Below, piece by piece: positions 37,327 to 44,570 of a DNA stretch of 64,000 nt. Source of the DNA: RYN-230 sp963844695 (GTDB taxonomy: Bacteria; Actinomycetota; Actinomycetes; Streptosporangiales; Streptosporangiaceae). The stretch is taken from assembly GCA_963844695.1 (NCBI GenBank), contig CAWJPL010000043.1:30915-94914 (forward strand), written 5' to 3'. The notes beneath the pieces are model-generated. The model was not told the origin of the DNA, made no database searches, and saw only the letters and a program-made list of their open reading frames with translations. Numbering within the stretch: position 1 is the stretch's first letter; every line of letters starts with the position of its first letter. Both the position numbers and the translations under genes were made by a program.

Positions 37327-37854
37327 ATGGACGTGGACGTGGCCGTACCCCAGAACTCAGACGCCGGGGAGTTCGTGGCGGCGGTGCAGGCGAGCCGGTC
37401 GTTGCACCAGCCTTGGCTCGATCCCCCGGACACCCCCGCGCGCTTCGCCGCCTACCTGGACCGGGCCGCCCGTGACGATCACGCCGCCTACCTGATCCGC
37501 CATCGCCACTGCGGATCCCTGGTCGGCTACGTGAACGTCAACAACATCGTGCGGGGCGGCTTCCAGTCCGGCTTCCTGGGCTACGGCGCGTTTGCCTCGC
37601 ACGCCGGCCAGGGCTTCATGACCCGGGGCCTGCGGGCCGTGCTCGACCTCGTGTTCGGCGACCTGGGCCTGCACCGGGTCGAGGCGAACATCCAGCCCGC
37701 CAACCGTCGCTCGATCAACCTGGTCCGGCGGGTGGGATTCGAGCGGGAAGGTTTCTCGCCCGGCTACCTGATGGTGGACGGGCAGTGGCGTGACCACGAG
37801 CGCTGGGCGCTCCTCGCCGAAAGCTGGGCCGGCCGCCGCGCATCCCGCGGCTGA
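37327..37854 (+). CDS. GNAT acetyltransferase, RimJ/RimL type
   Basis: A 175-residue N-acetyltransferase. The fold is recognisable from GSLVGYVNVNNIVRGGFQSGFLGYGAF, the acetyl-CoA loop SHAGQGFMTRGLRAVLD, and the RimJ/L-type block LGLHRVEANIQPANRRSINLVRRVGFEREG. GGGGAG precedes the ATG by about 9 bases. Members acetylate ribosomal proteins, other N-termini or small molecules; the substrate here is unknown. It is divergent from purD and convergent with purA. Confidence 0.9.
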   Translation: MDVDVAVPQNSDAGEFVAAVQASRSLHQPWLDPPDTPARFAAYLDRAARDDHAAYLIRHRHCGSLVGYVNVNNIVRGGFQSGFLGYGAFASHAGQGFMTRGLRAVLDLVFGDLGLHRVEANIQPANRRSINLVRRVGFEREGFSPGYLMVDGQWRDHERWALLAESWAGRRASRG

Positions 37855-37935
37855 CGCCTCCAACGCAGGCCAGGCTTTCGGCCCGCCGCCGGCCGGCGAC
37901 GGCCGACGACCCTGGGCGGGCGCGGCGGCCGGGTC

Positions 37936-39219
37936 TCAGGTCAGCGGGCGCAGTTGCAGGGTCTGGTCGCGGCGCGGGCCGGTACCGACCGCCGCGACCG
38001 GCGCCCCGATCATGTCCTCCAGCGCCTTGACGTAGGCCTGGGCGTTCCGGGGCAGGTCGGCGAACTCGTGGGCCTGCGAGATGTCCTCCCACCAGCCGTC
38101 CAGATACTCATAGACCGGCGTCGCGTGGTGGAAGTCGGTCTGGGTCATCGGGATCTCGTCGTGGCGGGTGCCCGCCACGTCGTAGGCCACGCACACCGGG
38201 ACCCGGTCCAGGCCGGACAGTACGTCGAGCTTGGTGATGAAGTAGTCGGTGATCCCGTTGACCCGGGTCGAGTAGCGGGCGACCACGGCGTCGAACCAGC
38301 CGGTGCGGCGGGGCCGGCCCGTGGTCACGCCGTACTCCCCGCCGGCTTTGCGCAGCCAGTCGCCCTGGGTGTCGGTCAGCTCGGTGGGGAACGGGCCCGC
38401 GCCCACCCGGGTGGCGTAGGCCTTGAGAATGCCGATCACCTTGGTGATCCGGGTCGGGCCGACGCCCGAGCCGACGCTGGCGCCGCCGGCCGTCGGCGAG
38501 GAGGACGTGACGAACGGGTAGGTGCCGTGATCCACGTCGAGCATGGTCGCCTGAGCGCCCTCCAGCAGGATCGACTTGCCGTCGTCCAGCGCCTGGTTCA
38601 GCACCAGGCCGGTGTCCGCGACATAGGAGCGGATCTGCTCGCCGTAACCCAGGTACTCCTCGGCGACGGCGGCCGCGTCGATGCCGCGGCGGTTGTAGAC
38701 CTTGGTCAGCACCTGGTTGCGCTCGCGCAGGACCAGTTCCAGCTTCTGGCTGAGGATCCCCGGGTCGAGCAGGTCCTGGATCCGGATCCCGGTCCGGGCC
38801 ACCTTGTCGGCGTAGGCGGGCCCGATGCCCCGGCCGGTGGTGCCGATCCGGGCGCTGCCCAGGTACCGCTCGGTGACCTTATCCAGGGCCCGGTGGTACG
38901 GCATGATCAGATGGGCGTCCGCGGAGATCAGCAGCCGGTCGCAGGACACCCCCCGCTGCCTGAGGTCGTCGATCTCCCCGAGCAGCACCTGAGGGTCGAC
39001 CACGACACCGTTGCCGATGACCGGCACTACCTGGGGGGACAGCACGCCCGAGGGCAGCAGGTGCAGTGCGTAGCTCTCGTCACCGATGACCACGGTGTGG
39101 CCGGCGTTGTTGCCGCCCTGATACCGGACGACGTAGTCCACCCGGTCGCCCAGGAGGTCAGTGGCCTTGCCCTTGCCCTCGTCACCCCACTGCGCGCCCA
39201 CGACCACAATGGCCGGCAT
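37936..39219 (-). CDS. purA: adenylosuccinate synthetase
   Basis: Joins IMP and aspartate with GTP to make adenylosuccinate, the first step to AMP. The 427-residue protein has the start VVVGAQWGDEGKGKATD with the P-loop and catalytic Asp/Lys, GGNNAGHTV with the catalytic His, GTTGRGIGPAY, the GAQATMLDVDHGTYPFVTSS block and TTGRPRRTGWFD. All catalytic residues are intact. The ATG is in the expected place. It follows the small DUF3151 gene in the same direction and is not linked to the other pur genes by overlap. Confidence 0.98.
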   Translation of the reverse strand: MPAIVVVGAQWGDEGKGKATDLLGDRVDYVVRYQGGNNAGHTVVIGDESYALHLLPSGVLSPQVVPVIGNGVVVDPQVLLGEIDDLRQRGVSCDRLLISADAHLIMPYHRALDKVTERYLGSARIGTTGRGIGPAYADKVARTGIRIQDLLDPGILSQKLELVLRERNQVLTKVYNRRGIDAAAVAEEYLGYGEQIRSYVADTGLVLNQALDDGKSILLEGAQATMLDVDHGTYPFVTSSSPTAGGASVGSGVGPTRITKVIGILKAYATRVGAGPFPTELTDTQGDWLRKAGGEYGVTTGRPRRTGWFDAVVARYSTRVNGITDYFITKLDVLSGLDRVPVCVAYDVAGTRHDEIPMTQTDFHHATPVYEYLDGWWEDISQAHEFADLPRNAQAYVKALEDMIGAPVAAVGTGPRRDQTLQLRPLT

Positions 39220-39306
39220 CGCACCAGCCCCTTCCAGGCCTCGCCGCGGCTGCGACGTCTGAGGCTACTCCACGTCCTGGGCTGGGGGTTACGTCACGTC
39301 CCCAGG

Positions 39307-39720
39307 TCAGGAAACGTCGAGGGCGGCCACCGCCGCGGCGCTCGAGTCGGCCAGGAAGATCTGGCAGCGCGCTTCTTCCTCCGTCTCGCCGATGGCCCCG
39401 GCGGCCCGGCTCAGCGCGGCCAGGGAACGCAGGAACCCCCGGTTGGACTCGTGCTCCCAGGGGATCGGCCCATTCCCCTTCCAGCCGGCCCGGCGCAACT
39501 GGTCGAGCCCGCGGTGGTATCCGGTCCGGGCGTACGCGTAGGCGGTGACCCACTCACCGCGGTCCAGCGCCTGCTCGGCCAGGGCCGCCCAGGCGGCCAG
39601 GGAGGCCGGGTTGGCCGCGGCCACGGCCGCGGGATCGGCGCCGCTGCCCAGGTCCGCGGCGGAGGGGTCTTCGGGCAGGTAGGTCGGGGGCGGCCCGGCC
39701 ATGAGGTTGCGGTGGTCCAT
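39307..39720 (-). CDS. DUF3151 family protein
   Basis: A 137-residue actinobacteria-specific soluble protein of unknown function. The family features are clear: N-terminal GPPPTYLPEDP, then ANPASLAAWAALAEQAL, AYAYARTGYHRGLDQLRRAGWKGNGPIPWEHESNRGFLRSLAAL and the C-terminal IFLADSSAAAVAAL. The helical layout suggests TPR-like packing. The ATG at 39720 matches the family start; an ATG three codons earlier is also possible. It lies between purA and a metallophosphoesterase, a conserved actinobacterial setting. Confidence 0.88.
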   Translation of the reverse strand: MDHRNLMAGPPPTYLPEDPSAADLGSGADPAAVAAANPASLAAWAALAEQALDRGEWVTAYAYARTGYHRGLDQLRRAGWKGNGPIPWEHESNRGFLRSLAALSRAAGAIGETEEEARCQIFLADSSAAAVAALDVS

Positions 39721-39826
39721 GCCCCTCATCCTGCCGCACGTTCCAGGCGGTTACGCCGGGCCACCCACTCGCCCCGCCGTCCGTCCCCCGGTCCCCCCGC
39801 GGTTCGTCCCCCGGCCCCTCTCCGTC

Positions 39827-40660
39827 CTATCCCCTCCAGTCACACTGGTCCCTCTCGCCCACTTTTCCTACGAGGCGGGCGCTCTCCTGGCCGCCCCCGC
39901 CTTCCCGGCCGTCGCGGGGAGCCATGACGGCCAGCGCCTCGGCGTCGGTGGCCCGCGCGTTCAGGTAGAAGTCCGCCCATTCCGCGGCGTCCGGGTACGA
40001 CGACTGCGCGGCGACGCGAGCGCAGGCCGTCCCGGCGTCGAACATGGTGCGCCGCAGCTCGACCCCCGGCCCGAGCAGCGCCCAGTGCGCTCCGGCCCGG
40101 CCGTACGGCATCCCGACGCTGCCCGGGTTCACCACCAGCCGCCCGTGGGCGAGCCGGCTGAACGGCATGTGCGTGTGCCCGCACACCACCACGGCCACCT
40201 CCGGGCCGACGGAGCCGAGCACCTCGGCCCAGCGCTCCAGCCGGGAGTCGGCCAGGACCACTTCCTCGTCGTCGCGCGGGGTCGCGTGACAGAACAGCAC
40301 CGGGCCCAGGCCCGCCACCTCAAGGGTCGCGGTCAGCGGGAGTCCGGCGAGCAGTGCGACCTGGTCCGCGCGGAGCTGGGCGGCAGCCCAGGGCGCGATG
40401 GGGTCCGGGACGGTACTCACCTCACCGCGGGCCAGCTGGACCAGCTCGCGGTCCGCGTTGCCGCGGATCCACAGCGCGCGGTCCCCGAGCGTGGCCAGCC
40501 GGTCGAGGGTCTCGCGTGGCTGCGGCCCCGCGGCCAGGTCGCCGGTCAGAACGATGCGGTCCGCGCCGGCCACCTCGGGCTCGGCGAGCACGCTTTCCAG
40601 CGCGGGCAGCACCCCGTGGATGTCGGACAGGACGGCGATCCGGCCGGCTGGCGTCTCCAT
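39827..40660 (-). CDS. calcineurin-like metallophosphoesterase
   Basis: A 277-residue dinuclear-metal phosphoesterase of the YfcE/MJ0936 type. Metal motifs appear in order: LSDIHGVLPAL, LTGDLAAGP, IRGNADREL, CHATPRDDE and CGHTHMPF, with NPGSVGMPYGR after them. Substrates in this group are cyclic nucleotides or other small phosphates; none is predicted here. The ATG stands 6 bases after a strong hairpin that contains the only purine-rich stretch usable as a ribosome binding site, so translation may be structure-dependent. It follows fba in the same direction. Confidence 0.9.
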   Translation of the reverse strand: METPAGRIAVLSDIHGVLPALESVLAEPEVAGADRIVLTGDLAAGPQPRETLDRLATLGDRALWIRGNADRELVQLARGEVSTVPDPIAPWAAAQLRADQVALLAGLPLTATLEVAGLGPVLFCHATPRDDEEVVLADSRLERWAEVLGSVGPEVAVVVCGHTHMPFSRLAHGRLVVNPGSVGMPYGRAGAHWALLGPGVELRRTMFDAGTACARVAAQSSYPDAAEWADFYLNARATDAEALAVMAPRDGREGGGGQESARLVGKVGERDQCDWRG

Positions 40661-40666
40661 GAGACC

Positions 40667-40700
40667 AGCCTGCCCGCCGGAGGGTCAGGGCGGGCAGGCT
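40667..40700 (-). terminator. hairpin between fba and the metallophosphoesterase gene
   Basis: Perfect 12-base arms (40667-40678 and 40689-40700) around a 10-base loop lie 52 bases after the fba stop and 6 bases before the next start. It can end the fba transcript. It would also bury the AGG that could serve the next gene as ribosome binding site. Confidence 0.65.
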
Positions 40701-40752
40701 TTCTGCGCACGGCAGACGGGGCCGGGGGCTTGCGCGGGCGGGCCGCCGGAGG

Positions 40753-41775
40753 TCAGCCGATCTTGGTGCCCGCGGACATCAGGTCCTCGCAGGCCCGCAG
40801 CACCCGGGCAGCCATGCCCGCCTCGCCGGCCTTGCCCCAGGCCCGGGGGTCGTACGTCTTCTTGTTGCCGACCTCGCCGTCGACCTTGAGTACGCCGTCG
40901 TAGTTGCGGAACATGTGGTCCGCAACCGGCCGGGTGAACGCGTACTGGGTGTCGGTGTCCACGTTCATCTTGACCACGCCGTAGGAGATGGCCTCCCGGA
41001 TCTCTTCCAGCGCGGAGCCGGATCCGCCGTGGAACACCAGGTAGAACGGCTTCTCCTGGCCGTACTTGGCCCCCACCTCGTCCTGGATCTCCTTCAGGAT
41101 CGACGGGCGCAGGGTGACGTGCCCGGGCTTGTACACCCCGTGCACGTTCCCGAACGTGGCGGCGAGCAGGTAGCGGCCGCGCTCCCCGAGCCCCAGCGCC
41201 TCGGCGACCGCCAGGGCGTCCTCCGGCGTGCTGTACAGCTTCTCGTTCATCTCGCCGGTGACGCCGTCCTCCTCGCCGCCGACCACGCCGATCTCCATCT
41301 CCATGACGGTGTGCGCCTTGGCGCATTCGTCGAGCAGTTCCGAGGCGATGGCGATGTTCTCATCGAGCGGGACCGCGGACCCGTCCCACATGTGCGAGTT
41401 GAACAGGGGCTCCTCACCCCTGGCCACCCGCTCCTGGGACAGCTTGACCAGCGGCCGCACGAACCCGTCCAGCTTGCCCTTGGGGCAGTGGTCGGTGTGC
41501 AGGGCGATCTGCACCGGGTACTTGTCGGCCACCGAGCGGGCGAAGCTGGCCAGCGCGGCCGAGCCCGTCACCATGTCCTTGACCGCTTGGCCGGACAGGA
41601 ACTCCGCGCCGCCGGTCGACACCTGGACGATGCCGTCGCTTTCCGCGTCCGCGAAGCCCTTCAGGGCCGCGTTCAGGGTCTGGCTGGAGGTCACGTTGAT
41701 CGCGGGATAGGCGAAACCTCGCTCCTTGGCGCGGTCCAGCATCTGCGCGTAGACCTCTGGGGTGGCTATTGGCAT
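40753..41775 (-). CDS. fba: class II fructose-bisphosphate aldolase
   Basis: A zinc-dependent aldolase interconverting fructose 1,6-bisphosphate with DHAP and glyceraldehyde 3-phosphate. The 340-residue protein begins MPIATPEVYAQMLDRAKERGF. It has ALHTDHCPKGKLDGFV with Asp and the first Zn His, VMEMEIGVVGGEEDGV, TFGNVHGVYKPG with a Zn His, and LVFHGGSGSALEEIREAI. The GGEEDGV block marks the class IIa type of actinobacteria and E. coli. GGGAG precedes the ATG by 9 bases. It is divergent from dedA, with 264 bases between for both promoters. Confidence 0.97.
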   Translation of the reverse strand: MPIATPEVYAQMLDRAKERGFAYPAINVTSSQTLNAALKGFADAESDGIVQVSTGGAEFLSGQAVKDMVTGSAALASFARSVADKYPVQIALHTDHCPKGKLDGFVRPLVKLSQERVARGEEPLFNSHMWDGSAVPLDENIAIASELLDECAKAHTVMEMEIGVVGGEEDGVTGEMNEKLYSTPEDALAVAEALGLGERGRYLLAATFGNVHGVYKPGHVTLRPSILKEIQDEVGAKYGQEKPFYLVFHGGSGSALEEIREAISYGVVKMNVDTDTQYAFTRPVADHMFRNYDGVLKVDGEVGNKKTYDPRAWGKAGEAGMAARVLRACEDLMSAGTKIG

Positions 41776-42039
41776 GACGATTGGCTCCCTGTCGTTGCTT
41801 GTGTCCAGTATCGGGGGACGTGGATGCCCGCGGACAGAGGCCAAGGGCCCGGCCCGCAAACAATCCGCCTGGGATCTGCGCCCGGAAACATACGCCCGCA
41901 TCCTGCCCGGTGTCCCGCCCGCAGCCGTCGGGCGCCCCGCCCGCCGTGCCTCGTGCCCAAAATCCGCCGGTTAAAGCTCGGCTAACCTCGCCCGATGCGG
42001 ACCGGCACGGTCGCCTCGCATGCTGTACAACAGTGAGCT

Positions 42040-42831
42040 ATGGAGAGCTTTCTCAGCGAAGCAGGCCTCGCTGCTGTCTTTCTCTTCGGCTTTCTCGAGG
42101 CCTGCTGCGTCCCGATTCCGTCGGAGATCACGTTCGGGTTCGCCGGGGTGCTGGCCGGCGAGGGGCACTTCAGCATCGTGGCGGTCATCATCGTCGGCAC
42201 GGTGGCCGAGCTGCTCGGCTCCTTCGTCGCGTACACCGTGGGACGGGTCGGTGAGCGGCCGCTGGTGCACAAGTTCGGCCGCTACCTGCTCATCACGAAC
42301 GCCGACATCGACCGGGCCGAGCGGTTCTTCACCGGGCGCGGCGCATGGGCGCTCCTGGTGGGCCGCTGCCTGCCGGTGGTGCGCACGTTCGTATCGATCG
42401 TGGCCGGCTTCAGCCAGATGCCCGCGCTGCTGTTCGGCGTGCTCAGCCTCATCGGCACGGCCATCTGGGTGACCGCGATCTCGCTGATCGGCTACAGCCT
42501 GAGCAGTACCTGGCAGAGCATCGCGCACGGTATCGCGCTGGCCGGATACGCGATCGCGGCCGTCGCTGTCATCGCCATCGCTGCGTTCGTGATGTACCGG
42601 CTCCGTGAGTTCCGCAAAGAAGCCGCCCTGGCCAGCCCCGCCGTGACCGGCCCGGCCGCGGGTGCCTCCACGTCAGGTGCCTCCACGTCAGCCGGCCCGG
42701 CGGCGGGCGGCCGCCGCGGCCCGCGGCACAGCCGCACGGCGCCCCAGGACGACAGCCACACCGCGCCCCAGGACGACAGCCACGCGGCGCCCCAGGACGA
42801 TCAGCCCAGGCCCAGATCGCCCATGTCGTAG
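42040..42831 (+). CDS. DedA family membrane protein
   Basis: A 263-residue DedA/VTT-domain protein; family members are lipid scramblases or flippases, some for undecaprenyl phosphate. It has VPIPSEITFGFAGVLAGEG near the N-terminus, the TVAELLGSFVAYTVGR helix, and FTGRGAWALLVGRCLPVVRTFVSIVAGFSQMP with the conserved Gly-Arg-x-x-Pro-x-x-Arg. Four to five membrane helices end near residue 185. The last ~70 residues are Ala/Ser/Gly-rich and finish with an octapeptide repeat (APQDDSHT). This tail runs 31 bases into the end of the convergent pyrE gene. Confidence 0.92.
   Translation: MESFLSEAGLAAVFLFGFLEACCVPIPSEITFGFAGVLAGEGHFSIVAVIIVGTVAELLGSFVAYTVGRVGERPLVHKFGRYLLITNADIDRAERFFTGRGAWALLVGRCLPVVRTFVSIVAGFSQMPALLFGVLSLIGTAIWVTAISLIGYSLSSTWQSIAHGIALAGYAIAAVAVIAIAAFVMYRLREFRKEAALASPAVTGPAAGASTSGASTSAGPAAGGRRGPRHSRTAPQDDSHTAPQDDSHAAPQDDQPRPRSPMS
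42736..42804 (+). repeat. 24-bp minisatellite at the dedA 3' end
   Basis: Nearly three copies of a 24-base unit encode (T/A)APQDDSH. The last partial copy reaches the pyrE stop codon on the other strand. Confidence 0.85.
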
Positions 42832-43337
42832 GCGGCCAGGTAGGGCAGGCCCCGCGCGGTCACCGGCTCCCGGGCGCCGCGTTCGACGATGACGGCCACG
42901 CCCACCACCTCCGCCCCGGCCTCGCGCAGGGCGTCCACCGCGGTCAGCACGGACCCGCCGGTGGTCGAGGTGTCCTCCACGGCGAGCACCCGGCGCCCGG
43001 TGACGTCCGGGCCCTCGATACGCCGTTGCAGGCCGTGCGCCTTGCCCTCCTTGCGCACCACAAACGCATCCAGCGGCCGCCCCGCCGCGCTGGCCGCGTG
43101 CATCATCGCCGTCGCCACCGGGTCAGCGCCGAGGGTGAGGCCGCCGACCGCGTCGTAGTCGAGACCGGCGGTGAGGTCGAGCATCACCCGGCCAGCCAGC
43201 GGCGCCGCCTGCCCGCTGAGCAGGATCCGGCGCAGGTCGATGTACCAGGTCGCCCGCTGGCCGGAGGACAGCACGAAGTCACCGTGCACCACGGCCTTGT
43301 CCTTGATCATCTGAAGCAGGTCATCACGGTCGCTCAC
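42801..43337 (-). CDS. pyrE: orotate phosphoribosyltransferase
   Basis: Makes orotidine 5'-phosphate from orotate and PRPP in pyrimidine synthesis. The 178-residue type I PRTase has FVLSSGQRATWYIDLR, GGLTLGADPVA, FVVRKEGKAHG (catalytic Lys) and the PRPP loop RVLAVEDTSTTGGS. The GTG start is at 43337. The last 10 codons overlap the convergent dedA repeat tail. It follows the epimerase-like gene by 24 bases in the same direction, so the two may be co-transcribed. No other pyr genes are near. Confidence 0.96.
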   Translation of the reverse strand: MSDRDDLLQMIKDKAVVHGDFVLSSGQRATWYIDLRRILLSGQAAPLAGRVMLDLTAGLDYDAVGGLTLGADPVATAMMHAASAAGRPLDAFVVRKEGKAHGLQRRIEGPDVTGRRVLAVEDTSTTGGSVLTAVDALREAGAEVVGVAVIVERGAREPVTARGLPYLAAYDMGDLGLG

Positions 43338-43361
43338 GACCGCGAGCCTACCCAGCCCGGT

Positions 43362-44417
43362 TCAGTCCAGGCTGGCCAGGATCTCCTGCTCCTTGGCCCG
43401 ATCCAGGCCCATCCCGGGCCGCTGCTGCAACGCCATCTCGCCCCCGTGGGCCGTCGCGTCGCGGCGCAGCCACCCCCAGGTGTCCCGGACGGTGTCGCTG
43501 AGCGGCCGGTAGCGCAGCCCGGTCCGCAGCGCGCGGTCCCCGGTGACGTCCCACAGCGCCGCGAACTCCGGGGTCTCCGGCGCCCACATCGGCAGCTCGG
43601 TCCAGGGCTGCACGCCCGCCGCCAGCAGCACCTGGTCCGGCACCCAGCGGAGCTGAAGCGGCCCGTACTCGCCCGCGCCCGCCCAGGCGCCGCCCCGGGC
43701 ACGGTCGGCTGCGGTCGCGTCGCCGCAGTCCGTCAGCAGTTCCCCGAACGTGGTGCCCCTCGCTCCCGGCACGTTGACCACGCCCGGGATGCCCCGGCGG
43801 GTGTTGTCGACCAGCCAGGCGGCGAGGTCGCGGGCGTCGGTCACCTGCAGCGGGCGCCCAGGCTCGCCGGGGGCGACGACCGTCCCGCCGCGCGCGATCC
43901 TGATCAGCCACCAGGGCAGCCGCCCGATGTTCTCGTGCGGGCCGACCAGCAATCCAGGACGGGCGATCAGGCACCGGCCGGGCAGGGCCTCCTCCACAGC
44001 GCGCTCACAGCCGACCTTGAGCTCGCCGTACCCGAGTTCTTCGACGGAACCGTCGGCGTCGGGCGATCCGTCGAGCACGGGGGACTCCTCGCTGACCGGC
44101 ACCTCACCGAAGCCGGCGTAGACCGAGAGCGTGGAGACGTACGTGTAATGGCGGACTCGCGGGGCCAGCAACCGGGCGGATGCGGCCACGTGACGAGGAG
44201 CGATCACCGAGGTGTCGATGACCAGATCAAAATCTCGTTCAGCCAGCCTGAGCAGGTCCGTGGAGTTGGTACGGTCTCCGTGAAGTGCCTCGGCACCCGG
44301 CCGGGGCTCGCCGCTCAGCCCCCGCGAGAAGGTCGTGACGTCGTAGCCACGCCGGATCGCTTCGTCCACGATGGCACGCCCCAGGAACCGGGTACCCCCG
44401 AGAACAAGAAGTCGCAT
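43362..44417 (-). CDS. NAD-dependent epimerase/dehydratase family protein
   Basis: A 351-residue extended short-chain dehydrogenase. The Rossmann motif GGTRFLG is at residues 8-14, and VSTLSVYAGF and ELGYGELKVGCERAV carry the Tyr-x3-Lys active site. The GGTRFLG variant and LQVTDARDLAAWLVDN are typical of the CSP41-like/atypical SDR group, which often binds RNA or nucleotide sugars. The substrate is unknown. The ATG start is clear, and pyrE follows closely. The 153-base gap to the divergent NYN gene should hold both promoters. Confidence 0.88.
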   Translation of the reverse strand: MRLLVLGGTRFLGRAIVDEAIRRGYDVTTFSRGLSGEPRPGAEALHGDRTNSTDLLRLAERDFDLVIDTSVIAPRHVAASARLLAPRVRHYTYVSTLSVYAGFGEVPVSEESPVLDGSPDADGSVEELGYGELKVGCERAVEEALPGRCLIARPGLLVGPHENIGRLPWWLIRIARGGTVVAPGEPGRPLQVTDARDLAAWLVDNTRRGIPGVVNVPGARGTTFGELLTDCGDATAADRARGGAWAGAGEYGPLQLRWVPDQVLLAAGVQPWTELPMWAPETPEFAALWDVTGDRALRTGLRYRPLSDTVRDTWGWLRRDATAHGGEMALQQRPGMGLDRAKEQEILASLD

Positions 44418-44570
44418 GGCCGAAGATTAGCCGGGCCAGACGCAATTGCCGGCGGCGCTTTTGCCGAGAGCGGACGCCCCGGGTCGCGGGAACCTCGCGA
44501 CCTGCCGCGATCCATCACGCGGTTGGCTGGGCGCTGGTAACGTCTCGCGTCGAGGAAAGGACGGTGTCGC

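Noticed and set aside
42736..42804. CRISPR-like array at the dedA 3' end
   Set aside because: The units are contiguous 24-mers without spacers, in frame within a coding sequence, and there are no cas genes.
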